From CALXOJ01 sp034120015 (GTDB lineage: Bacteria > Spirochaetota > Spirochaetia > JAFGXN01): a DNA stretch of 64,000 nt. Positions within the stretch are counted from its first letter, which is position 1. Every line of letters begins with the position of its first letter. Where the stretch lies: assembly GCA_034120015.1 (NCBI GenBank), contig JAXEIF010000024.1, forward strand, positions 11,190 to 75,189, written 5' to 3'. Positions 8,262 to 17,538 of the stretch are shown here, in pieces. Made by a program: the position numbers and the translations under genes. Below the pieces are notes generated by a model. It was not told the origin of the DNA. It ran no database searches and worked only from the letters and a program-made list of their open reading frames with translations.

Positions 8262-8341
8262 AATTTTTTTCACAGTCACAAACGCGGAATTTTAAAGTCT
8301 GATTTTCAAAATCGGCAGCCGTTCCGGCGCGGTGCACTGCC

Positions 8342-8974
8342 CTATTCGCGGACAACGATGCGGTCGTAGGGTTGCAGATTCAGAAGAAGATTCATCGGAA
8401 CATCGATACGGAAACTTTCGCCCGTGTCGGTCACCGAAAGCGCCGCCGGTTCCGTTTCGCCGGTACCGAGCAGCTCGGCCGAAGAGGCCGTTTCAATGAC
8501 CGTCTTATCGACATAAACCGACAGCGAACGGTCGGCGTGCATTTTCTCCAGCTCCGGAATCAAATCGGAAACCGGTATATTGCCGGAATCGGCCAGCATT
8601 TCGGAAACCACTTGGGAATAAAAGAAAGGAATCGTCAGGACGCCGTCCCCTTTTTGAGGCCCGACTTTTTTCCATTCTTCTTCCGTCATTTCCTCCATAT
8701 TCTCACTCAATTTAAACGAAAAACCCAGCTCATTCCCGTCGTTAATCATTTCGCATTCGATTTCCCCGGAAGCCTCTGCGACCAGCGAGAGAAGAAGCTC
8801 CTTAATCTCATCCTCCCCCGCACCGAAATTTTCGCTCATCCATTGATTGTCGAAAACATACGTGAAAGTCGTTTCGTAATGTTCTCCGTCGAACGAAATA
8901 CGCTGTTCGACCTTTGTGCAGGAAACCGTCAGAAAAAGAACCGTCATCACCGATAAAAAAAGAATTCGTTTCAT
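8342..8974 (-). CDS. Lipoprotein of unknown function
   Basis: 210 residues. A signal peptide ends in the lipobox LTVSC at about residues 15-19, so the protein should be lipid-anchored. The rest is hydrophilic and acidic (EDEIKELLLSL, MEEMTEEEWKK), with a beta-rich ending and no recognisable motif. It starts 12 bases after the stop of the upstream hypothetical gene and is probably co-transcribed with it. I do not recognise the family. Confidence 0.8.
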   Translation of the reverse strand: MKRILFLSVMTVLFLTVSCTKVEQRISFDGEHYETTFTYVFDNQWMSENFGAGEDEIKELLLSLVAEASGEIECEMINDGNELGFSFKLSENMEEMTEEEWKKVGPQKGDGVLTIPFFYSQVVSEMLADSGNIPVSDLIPELEKMHADRSLSVYVDKTVIETASSAELLGTGETEPAALSVTDTGESFRIDVPMNLLLNLQPYDRIVVRE

Positions 8975-8986
8975 AATTTCACTCTA

Positions 8987-9586
8987 TCATACTTTATCCG
9001 GGGTGTCAAAAGCATTTCTCCGAAGAAAAGCCTCTTTCCCGAAATAGGGTTTGTCTCCCGCTGCGGCAAAATATTTGTTGAGAAACGGATAATCGGCCGG
9101 ACGCGGCTCGTTGAGCAGTTTATCGATCAGCCGTTCTTCGAATGAACCCCGTATACCGACTCCCATACACGCTTCGGCAAAATCCTCCCAGTGCAGCGCA
9201 CAGTACGGCATATTCCCCCAATCAATGCGGGCACCGCGGAAGAAATCTTCATCCGCTGTATGTATAATCATCAGTTCCCCTTCGTCGGAGAGAGCAATGA
9301 AAAAGCGGGATCCGTAGGGAGGTCTCTGCTTCATTTTTTTGACTTCAAGCGGCATAAAAGAAGCGCTGAGCACGGTCGAATGCCAGAAGTACCGTCCGTT
9401 GGTAAAAAAACGGTCTTCGTTTTCTATCGGTTGGAGTTGTTCGACGGGAACGGTGAGCAGTGAGCACTCTTCGTGATGTCCGTCCAGAATTTTGTGGGCC
9501 GTCGACTGGAAATCGTAGACGATTGACACTTTTTTCAGGTTGATCCCGGTATTCTTCGTGACCAGAACTCTATGTTTTGCCTGCAT
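8987..9586 (-). CDS. Conserved-looking hypothetical cytoplasmic protein
   Basis: About 199 residues from the ATG at 9586, which is favoured over an in-frame GTG at 9592 because GGAGG sits five bases before the ATG. There is no signal peptide or membrane segment. It is rich in aromatic residues (NGRYFWHSTVL, PPYGSRFFIAL, ALHWEDFAEACMGVG) and looks like a compact globular alpha/beta protein. It precedes the lipoprotein gene by 12 bases, suggesting an operon. No family is recognised. Confidence 0.75.
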   Translation of the reverse strand: MQAKHRVLVTKNTGINLKKVSIVYDFQSTAHKILDGHHEECSLLTVPVEQLQPIENEDRFFTNGRYFWHSTVLSASFMPLEVKKMKQRPPYGSRFFIALSDEGELMIIHTADEDFFRGARIDWGNMPYCALHWEDFAEACMGVGIRGSFEERLIDKLLNEPRPADYPFLNKYFAAAGDKPYFGKEAFLRRNAFDTPDKV

Positions 9587-9703
9587 AAGCACCTCCGAAA
9601 GCGTCCCAGTTTAATGAGTTTCCCCGGAAAAATCAAGATTGCGTTTGCAGCATCGGTATAGGAAGTCTGTTATTTTTGTGAACAGCCGGAAGCGGCACAA
9701 AAA

Positions 9704-9725
9704 AACCCTGCCGCCGGGCAGGGTT
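9704..9725 (-). terminator. Terminator of the EF-G gene
   Basis: AACCCTGCC / GGCAGGGTT hairpin 20 bases past the fusA stop codon, followed on the minus strand by a T run. Confidence 0.85.
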
Positions 9726-9745
9726 TCGTTTCGATAAACAGTTTT

Positions 9746-11833
9746 TTATTTGTTTTGGGCAGCCAGTTTTTTCTGGTAAGCCGCTTTCAGGTCGTCGGCG
9801 ATACTCTGCGGAACACGGCCGTATTTGGCAAATTCCATGGTGAACTCGGCTTTTCCCTGTGTCAGCGAACGCAGAACGGTCGAATATCCGAACATTTCCG
9901 ACAGCGGAACTTCGGCTTCGATTTTACATCCGGTTCCTTCTTCTTCGGAAGAAACGATCATACCGCGGCGCTGGTTAATGCTGCCGAAGATATTTCCCTG
10001 GAATTCGGACGGCCCCTCGACTTCGACTTTCATGATCGGCTCGAGGATGACCGGTTTCGATTTGGCATACGCTTCGCGGAAGGCGCCGATGGCTGCCTGC
10101 TGGAAGGCCATATCGGACGAGTCAACCGGGTGGTACTGACCGTCGTTGATCGTCACTTTGACACCGACAATCGGGAATCCGATAAGAGTTCCTTTTTCCA
10201 GAGCGGCACGGAAACCTTTTTCACAGGCCGGAATATATTCGGTCGGAATCGCTCCTCCCTTGATCTGGTTGACAAATTCGAAGTCTTTGTCTTCGACCGG
10301 TTCCATCATACCGGCAACACGGCCGTACTGTCCGGAACCTCCGGTCTGTTTCTTGTGGGTATAGTTGAAATCGGAAGCCTGGGAAATCGCTTCGCGGTAG
10401 GCAACCTGCGGCTGACCGACTTCGACTTCGGCTTTGTATTCCCGTTTCATACGCTCGATATAAACATCGAGGTGCAGCTCGCCCATTCCCTGAACAATCG
10501 TCTGGTTCGATTCGGGGTCGACGTAGGTGCGGAAAGTCGGGTCTTCTTTTGTAAAGCGGTTAAGTGCTTTAGCCATGTTGTCGGCCGCTTTCTTGTCGAC
10601 GGGGGTAATCGCCAGCGAAATAACCGGGTTGGGAACGTACATACTGGTCATCGAATAGTTCAAACCGGGTTTACAGAACGTATCGCCGGAAGCACAGTCG
10701 ATACCGAAGAGAGCGGCAATGTCTCCGCACGGTGCTTCGCTGATATCTTCCATACTGTCGGCGTGCATTTTGATAAGACGGCCGACTTTGAATTTTTTCC
10801 GTGTCCGAACGTTGTACAGTTCGTCGCCTTTTTTCAGGTTACCCTGATAAACGCGGATGTATGTGAGCTGACCGAACTGTCCGTCTTCCAGTTTGAAAGC
10901 CAGAGCCACGGTCGGTTTGTTGGGATCGGATTCGAGAACCACTTCCTGTTCGTTGTTGTCGAGGTCGAGAGCTTTGTTTTCGACTTCGTTCGGAGCCGGC
11001 AGATAACGCAGAACACCGTCCAAAAGCGGCTGAATTCCTTTGTTTTTGTAGGCCGAACCCATGAAAACCGGAGTCATTTGCAGCGACAGTGTGCCTTTGC
11101 GGACCGCGTCGTAAATGAGCTCTTCGGTCACGTTTTCTTCCATCATGGCTTCCATCAGCTCGTCGCTGAACATCGAAGCGGCATCCAAAAGCATTTCCCG
11201 GCGTTCTTCGGCCTGAGCTTTCAGCTCGGCGGGAATTTCTTCGATGCGGACTTCTTCACCGCCGTCGCCGTCGAAATAGAGAGCTTTCATGGTCACCAGG
11301 TCGACAACACCCTGAAGTCTGTCTTCCAGACCGATAGGAATCTGCATCATAACGGCGTTCAGATTCAGTTTCTCGCGCAGCTGATCGGTAACGCGGAACG
11401 GATTGGCACCGGTACGGTCACACTTGTTGACGAAGGCAATGCGGGGAACGTTGTACCGTTTCATCTGGCGGTCAACGGTAATGGACTGAGACTGGACACC
11501 GCCGACGGAACAGAGAACCAGAATGGCGCCGTCCAAAACACGCAGAGACCGTTCGACCTCAATCGTAAAGTCGACGTGACCCGGAGTATCGATAACGTTG
11601 ATAAAGGTATCTTTCCAGGTAACGTTTGTTGCGGCAGACGCAATCGTAATTCCTCTTTCTCTTTCCAGTTCCATGGAGTCCATGGTGGCACCGACACCGT
11701 CTTTTCCGCGGACTTCGTGAATCGCGTGAATCTTTTTACAGTAAAACAGAATACGCTCCGACAGCGTGGTTTTTCCCGAGTCGATATGCGCACTGATACC
11801 GATGTTTCTCATTTTTGATAAATCAAAAGCCAT
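9746..11833 (-). CDS. fusA: Elongation factor G, spdEFG1 / mitochondrial EFG1 type
   Basis: 695 residues, the usual EF-G length. The GTPase motifs are intact: G1 AHIDSGKTT near residue 16, a switch region with RERGITI, G3 DTPGHVDF near 83 and G4 NKCD near 137. Domains II-V follow. The N-terminal segments HEVRGKDGVGATMDSMELE and ASAAT match the branch that groups spirochaete and planctomycete EF-G1 with mitochondrial EFG1, enzymes devoted to translocation while a second EF-G handles recycling. It catalyses GTP-dependent movement of tRNA and mRNA on the ribosome. It is monocistronic, with its own terminator. Elongation factor genes usually sit in the str operon in other bacteria, but no ribosomal genes are beside it here. 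Confidence 0.95.
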   Translation of the reverse strand: MAFDLSKMRNIGISAHIDSGKTTLSERILFYCKKIHAIHEVRGKDGVGATMDSMELERERGITIASAATNVTWKDTFINVIDTPGHVDFTIEVERSLRVLDGAILVLCSVGGVQSQSITVDRQMKRYNVPRIAFVNKCDRTGANPFRVTDQLREKLNLNAVMMQIPIGLEDRLQGVVDLVTMKALYFDGDGGEEVRIEEIPAELKAQAEERREMLLDAASMFSDELMEAMMEENVTEELIYDAVRKGTLSLQMTPVFMGSAYKNKGIQPLLDGVLRYLPAPNEVENKALDLDNNEQEVVLESDPNKPTVALAFKLEDGQFGQLTYIRVYQGNLKKGDELYNVRTRKKFKVGRLIKMHADSMEDISEAPCGDIAALFGIDCASGDTFCKPGLNYSMTSMYVPNPVISLAITPVDKKAADNMAKALNRFTKEDPTFRTYVDPESNQTIVQGMGELHLDVYIERMKREYKAEVEVGQPQVAYREAISQASDFNYTHKKQTGGSGQYGRVAGMMEPVEDKDFEFVNQIKGGAIPTEYIPACEKGFRAALEKGTLIGFPIVGVKVTINDGQYHPVDSSDMAFQQAAIGAFREAYAKSKPVILEPIMKVEVEGPSEFQGNIFGSINQRRGMIVSSEEEGTGCKIEAEVPLSEMFGYSTVLRSLTQGKAEFTMEFAKYGRVPQSIADDLKAAYQKKLAAQNK

Positions 11834-11972
11834 AAACTACCTCATCTCCTTTATGCAATCCGGAACCGGACGATTCCGTATAATTCGGGATTTTAAACAG
11901 AAAACTTCACTTATTTATATAGGATTTAAAACAATTTTTCAAGGTTTACAAAGGAAAATTCCGTTTTTATCG

Positions 11973-12001
11973 TTGCCCGTTTCGCTTTTTCGTTGTATAA
12001 T
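11973..12001 (+). promoter_or_regulatory. Promoter of the DUF3298-like gene
   Basis: TTGCCC (11973-11978), 17-bp spacer, TATAAT (11996-12001), followed by an AGGAG site and the ATG at 12026. Confidence 0.6.
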
Positions 12002-12025
12002 TAAAAAGGAACAGGAGTTTATATA

Positions 12026-13024
12026 ATGAAGAGATTTTCCTTTCTGACCCTGCTTTTTTTGATGTGTTCTTCCCTTTTTGCTCAAATCGGCACGTCTCAG
12101 ACATATCGTGTTTATTACACGGGGAAAATCGACGATACTCCCGCTTTTCTGGAAATGCTGATTACCGACCTTTCCGTTTCCGGGGTACTCGGTTTCCGGC
12201 AGGAAACAATGTTTTCCGTTTCGGGTTTGATTTCTCCTTCCGCCGAAAACGCACCCGCTTCCGCTCTGCTGCGCATCACCGATGATGCCGGCGTCATGAC
12301 GGGGCAGATGCGGTTTAATTTAAACGAAACGCGGCTGCAGGGCTCTTTGACATACAAAGGCAAAAACGCCAACGCGGTTTTCGATATTCTGGCGGTTTAT
12401 TTAAAAGACACCAGGACACTTAAAAATTACCTTTCATACACGGTTCAGTATCCATTCTTTCTCAATCCCGCTTACTCGGTTTTAAACGAAGAAATCGAAA
12501 AGGAAATTACCGAAGCCGGTTTGCAGATGCTGAGTCACTTTTCCGATCCGAAAAAACTGACCAAAGCAATGGAAGGAACACTGCGTTACGACCGCACCGA
12601 TTTTTTCGAAATCCAGTTTGCCGGCGATAAAATTATTTCGATTCTCAATTCGATTTACTTATATACCGGCGGAGCTCACGGTAACTACGAATATAAAAGC
12701 TACAATTATGCCATTCGCGACGGTCAGTTTAAACGGCTGGAGTTGGGAAATATTCTCTCCCTTAACGGCGAACGGTTTAACCTGCTGAACAAACTGCTTC
12801 TGGAAAAACTGAAAGAAAAAAAGGCGGCATTTGTTTTGGACGGCAGTGTCAATGCGTTTGAAATGGGTGAATTGAGCCCGTCGTTCTCGATTAAGGAAAA
12901 CGGCTTTGTTTTTATTTTTGCTCCGTACATGGTGGATGCCTACTCGGCCGGTTCTTACGAAATTTTTGTTTCGTTCGACGAAATCCGCATGGCTTTAAGC
13001 GAAGAATTTAAATCGCTTTTGTAA
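12026..13024 (+). CDS. Exported DUF3298 (RsiV-like) domain protein
   Basis: 332 residues. A signal peptide (KRFSFLTLLFLMCSSLFAQ) precedes the mature protein. The second half contains the hallmark of the DUF3298 / RsiV C-terminal domain, TGGAHGNYEYKSYNY near residue 215, followed by a segment like LELGNILSLNGERFNLL. In Bacillus RsiV this domain binds lysozyme. In other proteins the role is unknown. The N-terminal half (residues 25-130) has no recognised motif. The gene is monocistronic between its own TATAAT promoter and a bidirectional terminator. Confidence 0.8.
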   Translation: MKRFSFLTLLFLMCSSLFAQIGTSQTYRVYYTGKIDDTPAFLEMLITDLSVSGVLGFRQETMFSVSGLISPSAENAPASALLRITDDAGVMTGQMRFNLNETRLQGSLTYKGKNANAVFDILAVYLKDTRTLKNYLSYTVQYPFFLNPAYSVLNEEIEKEITEAGLQMLSHFSDPKKLTKAMEGTLRYDRTDFFEIQFAGDKIISILNSIYLYTGGAHGNYEYKSYNYAIRDGQFKRLELGNILSLNGERFNLLNKLLLEKLKEKKAAFVLDGSVNAFEMGELSPSFSIKENGFVFIFAPYMVDAYSAGSYEIFVSFDEIRMALSEEFKSLL

Positions 13025-13060
13025 AAGGTCTTTACCGTTTCGGTTTCCGCCTGTCTGTCA

Positions 13061-13087
13061 AAAAGGAAGCCCCCGGGGCTTCCTTTT
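13061..13087. terminator. Bidirectional terminator between the DUF3298 gene and hisI
   Basis: AAAGGAAGCCCC / GGGGCTTCCTTT hairpin with an A run before and a T run after. It serves both converging genes. Confidence 0.85.
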
Positions 13088-13088
13088 T

Positions 13089-13448
13089 TTATATAAACCG
13101 CAAACGGCCGTCTTCAACCGCGCGGTAAAAGCAGCTGCGGCGGCCGGTATGGCAGGCGCCTTCGCCGATCTGCCGCACTTTTGCCAGAATCGTATCCTGA
13201 TCGCAGTCGACCGACAGCGAAACCACTTTCTGCACACAGCCGCTTGTGTCTCCTTTATGCCATAAACAGCGGCGGCTGCGGCTGTAATAAACCATTTCGC
13301 CGCATTCACGTGTTTTTTGCAGCGCTTCTTCATTCATATAAGCAAGCATCAGCACCTCACCCGTTTCGGCATCCTGCGTAACGACCGGTATGAGACCGTC
13401 GCTGCCGTACTTCGGCAGAAATTCAAGCGTTTCTTCCATCGAATTCAT
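13089..13448 (-). CDS. hisI: Phosphoribosyl-AMP cyclohydrolase
   Basis: About 119 residues from the ATG at 13448, chosen because GGAGA lies seven bases upstream. A longer in-frame extension to 13547 contains the promoter region. The protein has the HisI signature: residues LWHKGDTSG, the metal-binding DCDQDTIL and the zinc cysteines in GEGACHTGRRSCFYR. It opens the ring of phosphoribosyl-AMP in the third step of histidine synthesis. HisE is not fused and no other his gene is nearby, so it stands alone. A TATACT -10 element lies just upstream. Confidence 0.93.
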   Translation of the reverse strand: MNSMEETLEFLPKYGSDGLIPVVTQDAETGEVLMLAYMNEEALQKTRECGEMVYYSRSRRCLWHKGDTSGCVQKVVSLSVDCDQDTILAKVRQIGEGACHTGRRSCFYRAVEDGRLRFI

Positions 13449-13535
13449 CGTTTTGTCTCCAGACCCCAGTATAATCAATCCCCGAAAAAAAAACAGCCTG
13501 TTTGCCGATATCCTCTGCGAAAAAAAATTAAAGTA

Positions 13536-13563
13536 TGGACTTTTCATAATAAGGCTTTATAAT
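13536..13563 (+). promoter_or_regulatory. Promoter of the GGDEF/EAL - anSME operon
   Basis: TGGACT (13536-13541), 16-bp spacer, TATAAT (13558-13563). A further AT-rich stretch with ATTATAAT follows before the GGAG site. Confidence 0.5.
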
Positions 13564-13603
13564 TATAAATAAAGAGATTATAATTTTAAACGGAGACATC
13601 CTA

Positions 13604-16312
13604 TTGGCCGGTCAATCTTCACTTTCAAAAAAAAGTTATATCGACTTGTTAAACCGCTGCATTAAAGAATTTTGCGAAGAGTCACCGGAAACGGCATTGA
13701 ACCGGATTCTCGAAATTCTGGGAGAGGAATTACAAAGCAGTCGGATTGCTTTATACGAACAGAAACCCTCCAATGAGTATTTTTTTCTGTCTTACTACTA
13801 CGGCGATTCTTTCGATAAAAACTTTACGAAAAGAATTAAAAACGATTTTCTTTCCGTGAAAGCCGATATCTGGAAAAATTTTATTGCCAAAAGGGAAACC
13901 GTCATTATCGGTACCGATACCGCCATGAGGGCTGTCTTTAAGATCGCTTATGACGATATTCGGAAAGCAGGAATTCATTCCGTTATTATTGTTCCTCTTT
14001 ACAGTGATTCCGGATTTTTGGGGTTTTTATGTATTGCCAACGCATCGCCGGAATCGTTTTCTTTTTTGCGCCCTTCGCTGAATACGCTGAGTCAGTTTAT
14101 CGGTTCGGCCATCAAAAAACGGAATCTGATCGGCAGACTGAATTTCATGAGTTTCCATGACAATCTGACAAAAGCGCTTAACCGAAATGCGCTTAACCGT
14201 GATTTAATCCGTTTTAAAAAGGTCCGGCAGCGGGGCGTTGTTTATGCGGACTTGTGCGGTCTGAAAAAAATCAACGATACCAAGGGGCATAAACACGGAG
14301 ACCAGCTTCTTCTTTCCGCGTATGCCTGTTTAAACCGGGTTTATAATCCGCAGGATATATACCGCATCGGCGGCGACGAGTTCATTATTCTTTGCAGTGA
14401 CTGTTCGCAAAACCGGTTCGAACAAAAACTGAAAAAACTTCATTCGATTCTGCATGAAAACAAGCAGAATCTTTTACTGGCTGTCGGTTCCTTTTGGGAT
14501 GATTCCGGGCGTTTTCCGGTAAACCGTATGATCGATAAGGCCGAAATCGATATGTACCGCAATAAACGAAATATTTACTGCGATCTTAATGCCTTTAAAC
14601 AGAAAAAAACCCACCTGCCGCAGGTCTCCGAACACCGTTCGCTTTTTGCCGACTATATCAGAAACTACTATTTCGATCCGGAAATCCTGATCAATGCCAT
14701 TTCCGATCAGGAAAAGCCGTATTATCTCTACATCGGCGATATGAAGGAAAATGTTTTTTACATTTCCGACCGTATGAAAGACGACTTTTCTTTCGACTCG
14801 AATATTGTCCGCGATTTAATTCATAAATGGGGAGATCTGATTGTCGACCGGGATAAAGGCGCCTATTACGATGATATCAATGCCATTCTGACCCAGAAAA
14901 AAGAATGCCACAATATTTGTTATCAGATTCGCAATGCCAAAGGAGAAATCATTTGGGTTCACTGCCAGGGCGTGATTAAATGGGAAAACGGAACTCCTCT
15001 CTTTTTTGCCGGAATTGTTTCCAACCTTCAGGAAGAACGGAATATCGACCCGATAACGGGATTATGGGGGCCTTCCGCTTTAATTAATCAACTTGAAATT
15101 TTATCAAAAACGGGCGGATGGATTATCGGTATCGGACTGAACGATTTTTCTTCCATCAATAATTCTATCGGAAGAACGGAAGGCAATCTGATCTTAAGAA
15201 ATATTGCTCAAATTTTTCAAATTAAACTGGGACATCTTTTTCATTTCTACAGAATCGACAACATTAAATTTGTCGCCGTCTCGAGAAATCCGGGGTCCGT
15301 TCCGTTCGGAACAATAACGGAAAATATCAAAAATATTACGGAAACAATTTATTCATCCCATCATTTGTTTATGCAAAAACCGTGTTCGATCGGATTTCTG
15401 AAATTTCCGAAAAACTATCCCGCGGACGAAGAAATTGTTCAGACACTCAGTAATCTAATCAATCAGGCCAAAGACCGGCAAAGCGAAAATTACGTCACTC
15501 TTTCCGAAGAAATCCTGAACGAAAAACAGCAGAGAGCTCAAATACTGATCAGTCTTAACAAATCGGTATCGAACGGGTTTTCCGATTTTTTTATCGAAAT
15601 ACAGCCTGTCACGGACAAAACGAAAAAAAATATTATTGCCGGAGAAGTCCTGCTGCGGTGGCGTAAAAACGGCGAAATTATTTCTCCCGGAGAGTTTATC
15701 CCCATTTTGGAAAATCATAACCTGATTCAGCCGGTCGGCGGCTGGGTTTTCGAAGAAGCCGTCAAAGCCTGCAAACAGCTGACACAAATCAAACCGGACT
15801 TCCGACTTTCCGTGAACGTTTCCTACTTACAGGTTTTGGACCCCGCTTTTTTTGATTTTATCATGACAACCGTTAAAAAACACGACATATCGCCCTCTTC
15901 GCTGGTTCTCGAACTGACGGAAACGGTGAATCATGATTCTAATGAAATTCTTTTTGATTTTATTACCCGCATAAAGAAAGAAGGCTTTTTGTTTGCCATC
16001 GATGATTTGGGCAGCGGCTATTCTTCTCTGAACTTTCTGTTCGAATGTCCGGCCGATATTGTCAAAATGGACCGTACTCTCACTCATAAATTAATCGGTT
16101 CGATTCTCAATTACCGTCTTTTGAAAACAATTATCTTCGGCTGCCATGAAGCAGGCAAAAAAATCTGTATCGAAGGCATCGAAACCGATGAAGAAATGAA
16201 ACTGATTGATGAGATGGATTTTGATTTTCTCCAGGGGTTCTATTTCTACAAACCGATCTCTCCCGAAAAACTGATCAGCCTGTTAAACCGACAATCCGAG
16301 GAAAAAGAATGA
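13604..16312 (+). CDS. GAF-GGDEF-PAS-GGDEF-EAL cyclic-di-GMP protein
   Basis: 902 residues from a TTG start with GGAG eight bases upstream. No ATG fits the N-terminal domain. The order is a GAF-like sensor (about 10-170), a GGDEF domain with an intact RIGGDEF (about 175-330), a PAS-like sensor (about 360-475), a second GGDEF-like domain whose signature has decayed to RIDNIKF (about 485-620), and an EAL domain (about 640-895) with EVLLRW, DDLGSGYSSLNFL, VKMD and CIEGIET intact. It probably both makes and degrades cyclic di-GMP, or acts mainly as a phosphodiesterase gated by GAF and PAS. It overlaps the following radical SAM gene by four bases (ATGA). Confidence 0.9.
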   Translation: MAGQSSLSKKSYIDLLNRCIKEFCEESPETALNRILEILGEELQSSRIALYEQKPSNEYFFLSYYYGDSFDKNFTKRIKNDFLSVKADIWKNFIAKRETVIIGTDTAMRAVFKIAYDDIRKAGIHSVIIVPLYSDSGFLGFLCIANASPESFSFLRPSLNTLSQFIGSAIKKRNLIGRLNFMSFHDNLTKALNRNALNRDLIRFKKVRQRGVVYADLCGLKKINDTKGHKHGDQLLLSAYACLNRVYNPQDIYRIGGDEFIILCSDCSQNRFEQKLKKLHSILHENKQNLLLAVGSFWDDSGRFPVNRMIDKAEIDMYRNKRNIYCDLNAFKQKKTHLPQVSEHRSLFADYIRNYYFDPEILINAISDQEKPYYLYIGDMKENVFYISDRMKDDFSFDSNIVRDLIHKWGDLIVDRDKGAYYDDINAILTQKKECHNICYQIRNAKGEIIWVHCQGVIKWENGTPLFFAGIVSNLQEERNIDPITGLWGPSALINQLEILSKTGGWIIGIGLNDFSSINNSIGRTEGNLILRNIAQIFQIKLGHLFHFYRIDNIKFVAVSRNPGSVPFGTITENIKNITETIYSSHHLFMQKPCSIGFLKFPKNYPADEEIVQTLSNLINQAKDRQSENYVTLSEEILNEKQQRAQILISLNKSVSNGFSDFFIEIQPVTDKTKKNIIAGEVLLRWRKNGEIISPGEFIPILENHNLIQPVGGWVFEEAVKACKQLTQIKPDFRLSVNVSYLQVLDPAFFDFIMTTVKKHDISPSSLVLELTETVNHDSNEILFDFITRIKKEGFLFAIDDLGSGYSSLNFLFECPADIVKMDRTLTHKLIGSILNYRLLKTIIFGCHEAGKKICIEGIETDEEMKLIDEMDFDFLQGFYFYKPISPEKLISLLNRQSEEKE

Positions 16313-17448
16313 AACAACTATCGAGTCTCGTTATTAAACCGGTCGGCGCGGAGTGCAATCTCCGATGCGAATATTGTTTTTATCTGGACAAAAAGAACCT
16401 GTATCCGGAAGAACACATTCTGACTCTGATGTCGGAAGAAACGGCAGCCGAACTGATCCGGCAGGCTTTCCGATATTCCGAATCTCCTCTTTTTATCTGG
16501 CACGGAGGAGAACCGACACTGGCGGGGCTGCCGTTTTTTAAAAATATCGTCCGTCTGCAAAAGCAGGAAAGCGCCGCCTGCAACCGTCCTTTTCAAAATG
16601 CACTGCAGACAAACGGTACGCTTTTAAACGAAGAGTGGGCTCTTTTTTTGAGAAACGAGAACTTTTTGGTCGGGGTCTCCCTCGACGGTCCGAAAGAAAT
16701 TCATGACAGTTACCGCTCAACGGCCGGCGGCAAACCGACACACGACTTAATCGAAAAAAACGCGATTATGCTGCGGGAAAAAGGTGTCGAGGTCAACATC
16801 CTTTGTACGGTAAACAACATTTCCGTCAGACAACCCGAACTGCTGTACAATTACTTCAAAGAAATCGGGTTTCCTTACATGCAGTTTATTCCTATTGTCG
16901 AAACCGACCCGAAAAATCCGTCACAGGCGGCGCCCTTTTCGGCCGACCCGGACGCCTTCGGAGATTTTCTTTGTAAGATTTTTGATTTGTGGTATGCCGA
17001 TATCGATCTGAAAGAACTGAGGCAAAACACATCTGTCCGGTTTATCGACTCGGTTTTTCACCGCTATGTCGACAAAGAAATTCCCGACTGTATTTTACAA
17101 AAGGAATGCGGCAACTATCTGGTTATCGAACACAACGGCGACTGCTACAGTTGCGACTTTCTGGTGTCGCACGAAACGTTTCTCGGCAACCTGCACCGCA
17201 ATGATCTGTTTTCGCTTCTTAATTCGCCGCAGCAGCAACGGTTCGGCCGGATCAAAACCAAACACAAACCGCGGTGCCTGCAATGCAATTGGTATAAACT
17301 CTGTTACGGCGGCTGTCCGAAAGACCGCATCCGCGATCCGCAAACGCATAATCATAACCGTTTTTGCAACTCCTACAAACAGTTTTTTTCCTATGCGCAT
17401 GAACGTTTTCTTTACCTCGGAGAACGTTTCCTCAACGAAATGCGCTAG
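16309..17448 (+). CDS. Anaerobic sulfatase-maturating radical SAM enzyme (anSME)
   Basis: 379 residues. The radical SAM CX3CX2C motif is at about residues 18-25 (CNLRCEYCF). The C-terminal SPASM region has the cysteines of CGNYLVIEHNGDCYSCDF and CLQCNWYKLCYGGC, which ligate two auxiliary iron-sulfur clusters. The family converts an active-site Ser or Cys of sulfatases into formylglycine without oxygen. Two sulfatases with serine-type motifs are encoded about 15 kb away, the likely clients. Its start overlaps the stop of the GGDEF/EAL gene, so expression of the maturase is tied to a cyclic-di-GMP protein. Oxygen-free chemistry suggests an anaerobe. Confidence 0.92.
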   Translation: MKQLSSLVIKPVGAECNLRCEYCFYLDKKNLYPEEHILTLMSEETAAELIRQAFRYSESPLFIWHGGEPTLAGLPFFKNIVRLQKQESAACNRPFQNALQTNGTLLNEEWALFLRNENFLVGVSLDGPKEIHDSYRSTAGGKPTHDLIEKNAIMLREKGVEVNILCTVNNISVRQPELLYNYFKEIGFPYMQFIPIVETDPKNPSQAAPFSADPDAFGDFLCKIFDLWYADIDLKELRQNTSVRFIDSVFHRYVDKEIPDCILQKECGNYLVIEHNGDCYSCDFLVSHETFLGNLHRNDLFSLLNSPQQQRFGRIKTKHKPRCLQCNWYKLCYGGCPKDRIRDPQTHNHNRFCNSYKQFFSYAHERFLYLGERFLNEMR

Positions 17449-17538
17449 ACATATCTAAGTATTTTTACGCTGTATAATTCCGTTTTCCTCCCTTGATTTT
17501 TAGATAAAAATAATGATAATGGGGAAAAGGAGTTTTTT

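Noticed and set aside
9755..11818. 687-codon plus-strand frame opposite EF-G
   Set aside because: It is exactly antisense to an intact, conserved fusA gene. The long open frame follows from codon bias, and the protein has no recognisable domain.
17449..17538. Lysine riboswitch before the lysA-like gene
   Set aside because: The gap is only 90 bases and shows promoter-like AT-rich sequence, with no room for the roughly 170-nt L-box.
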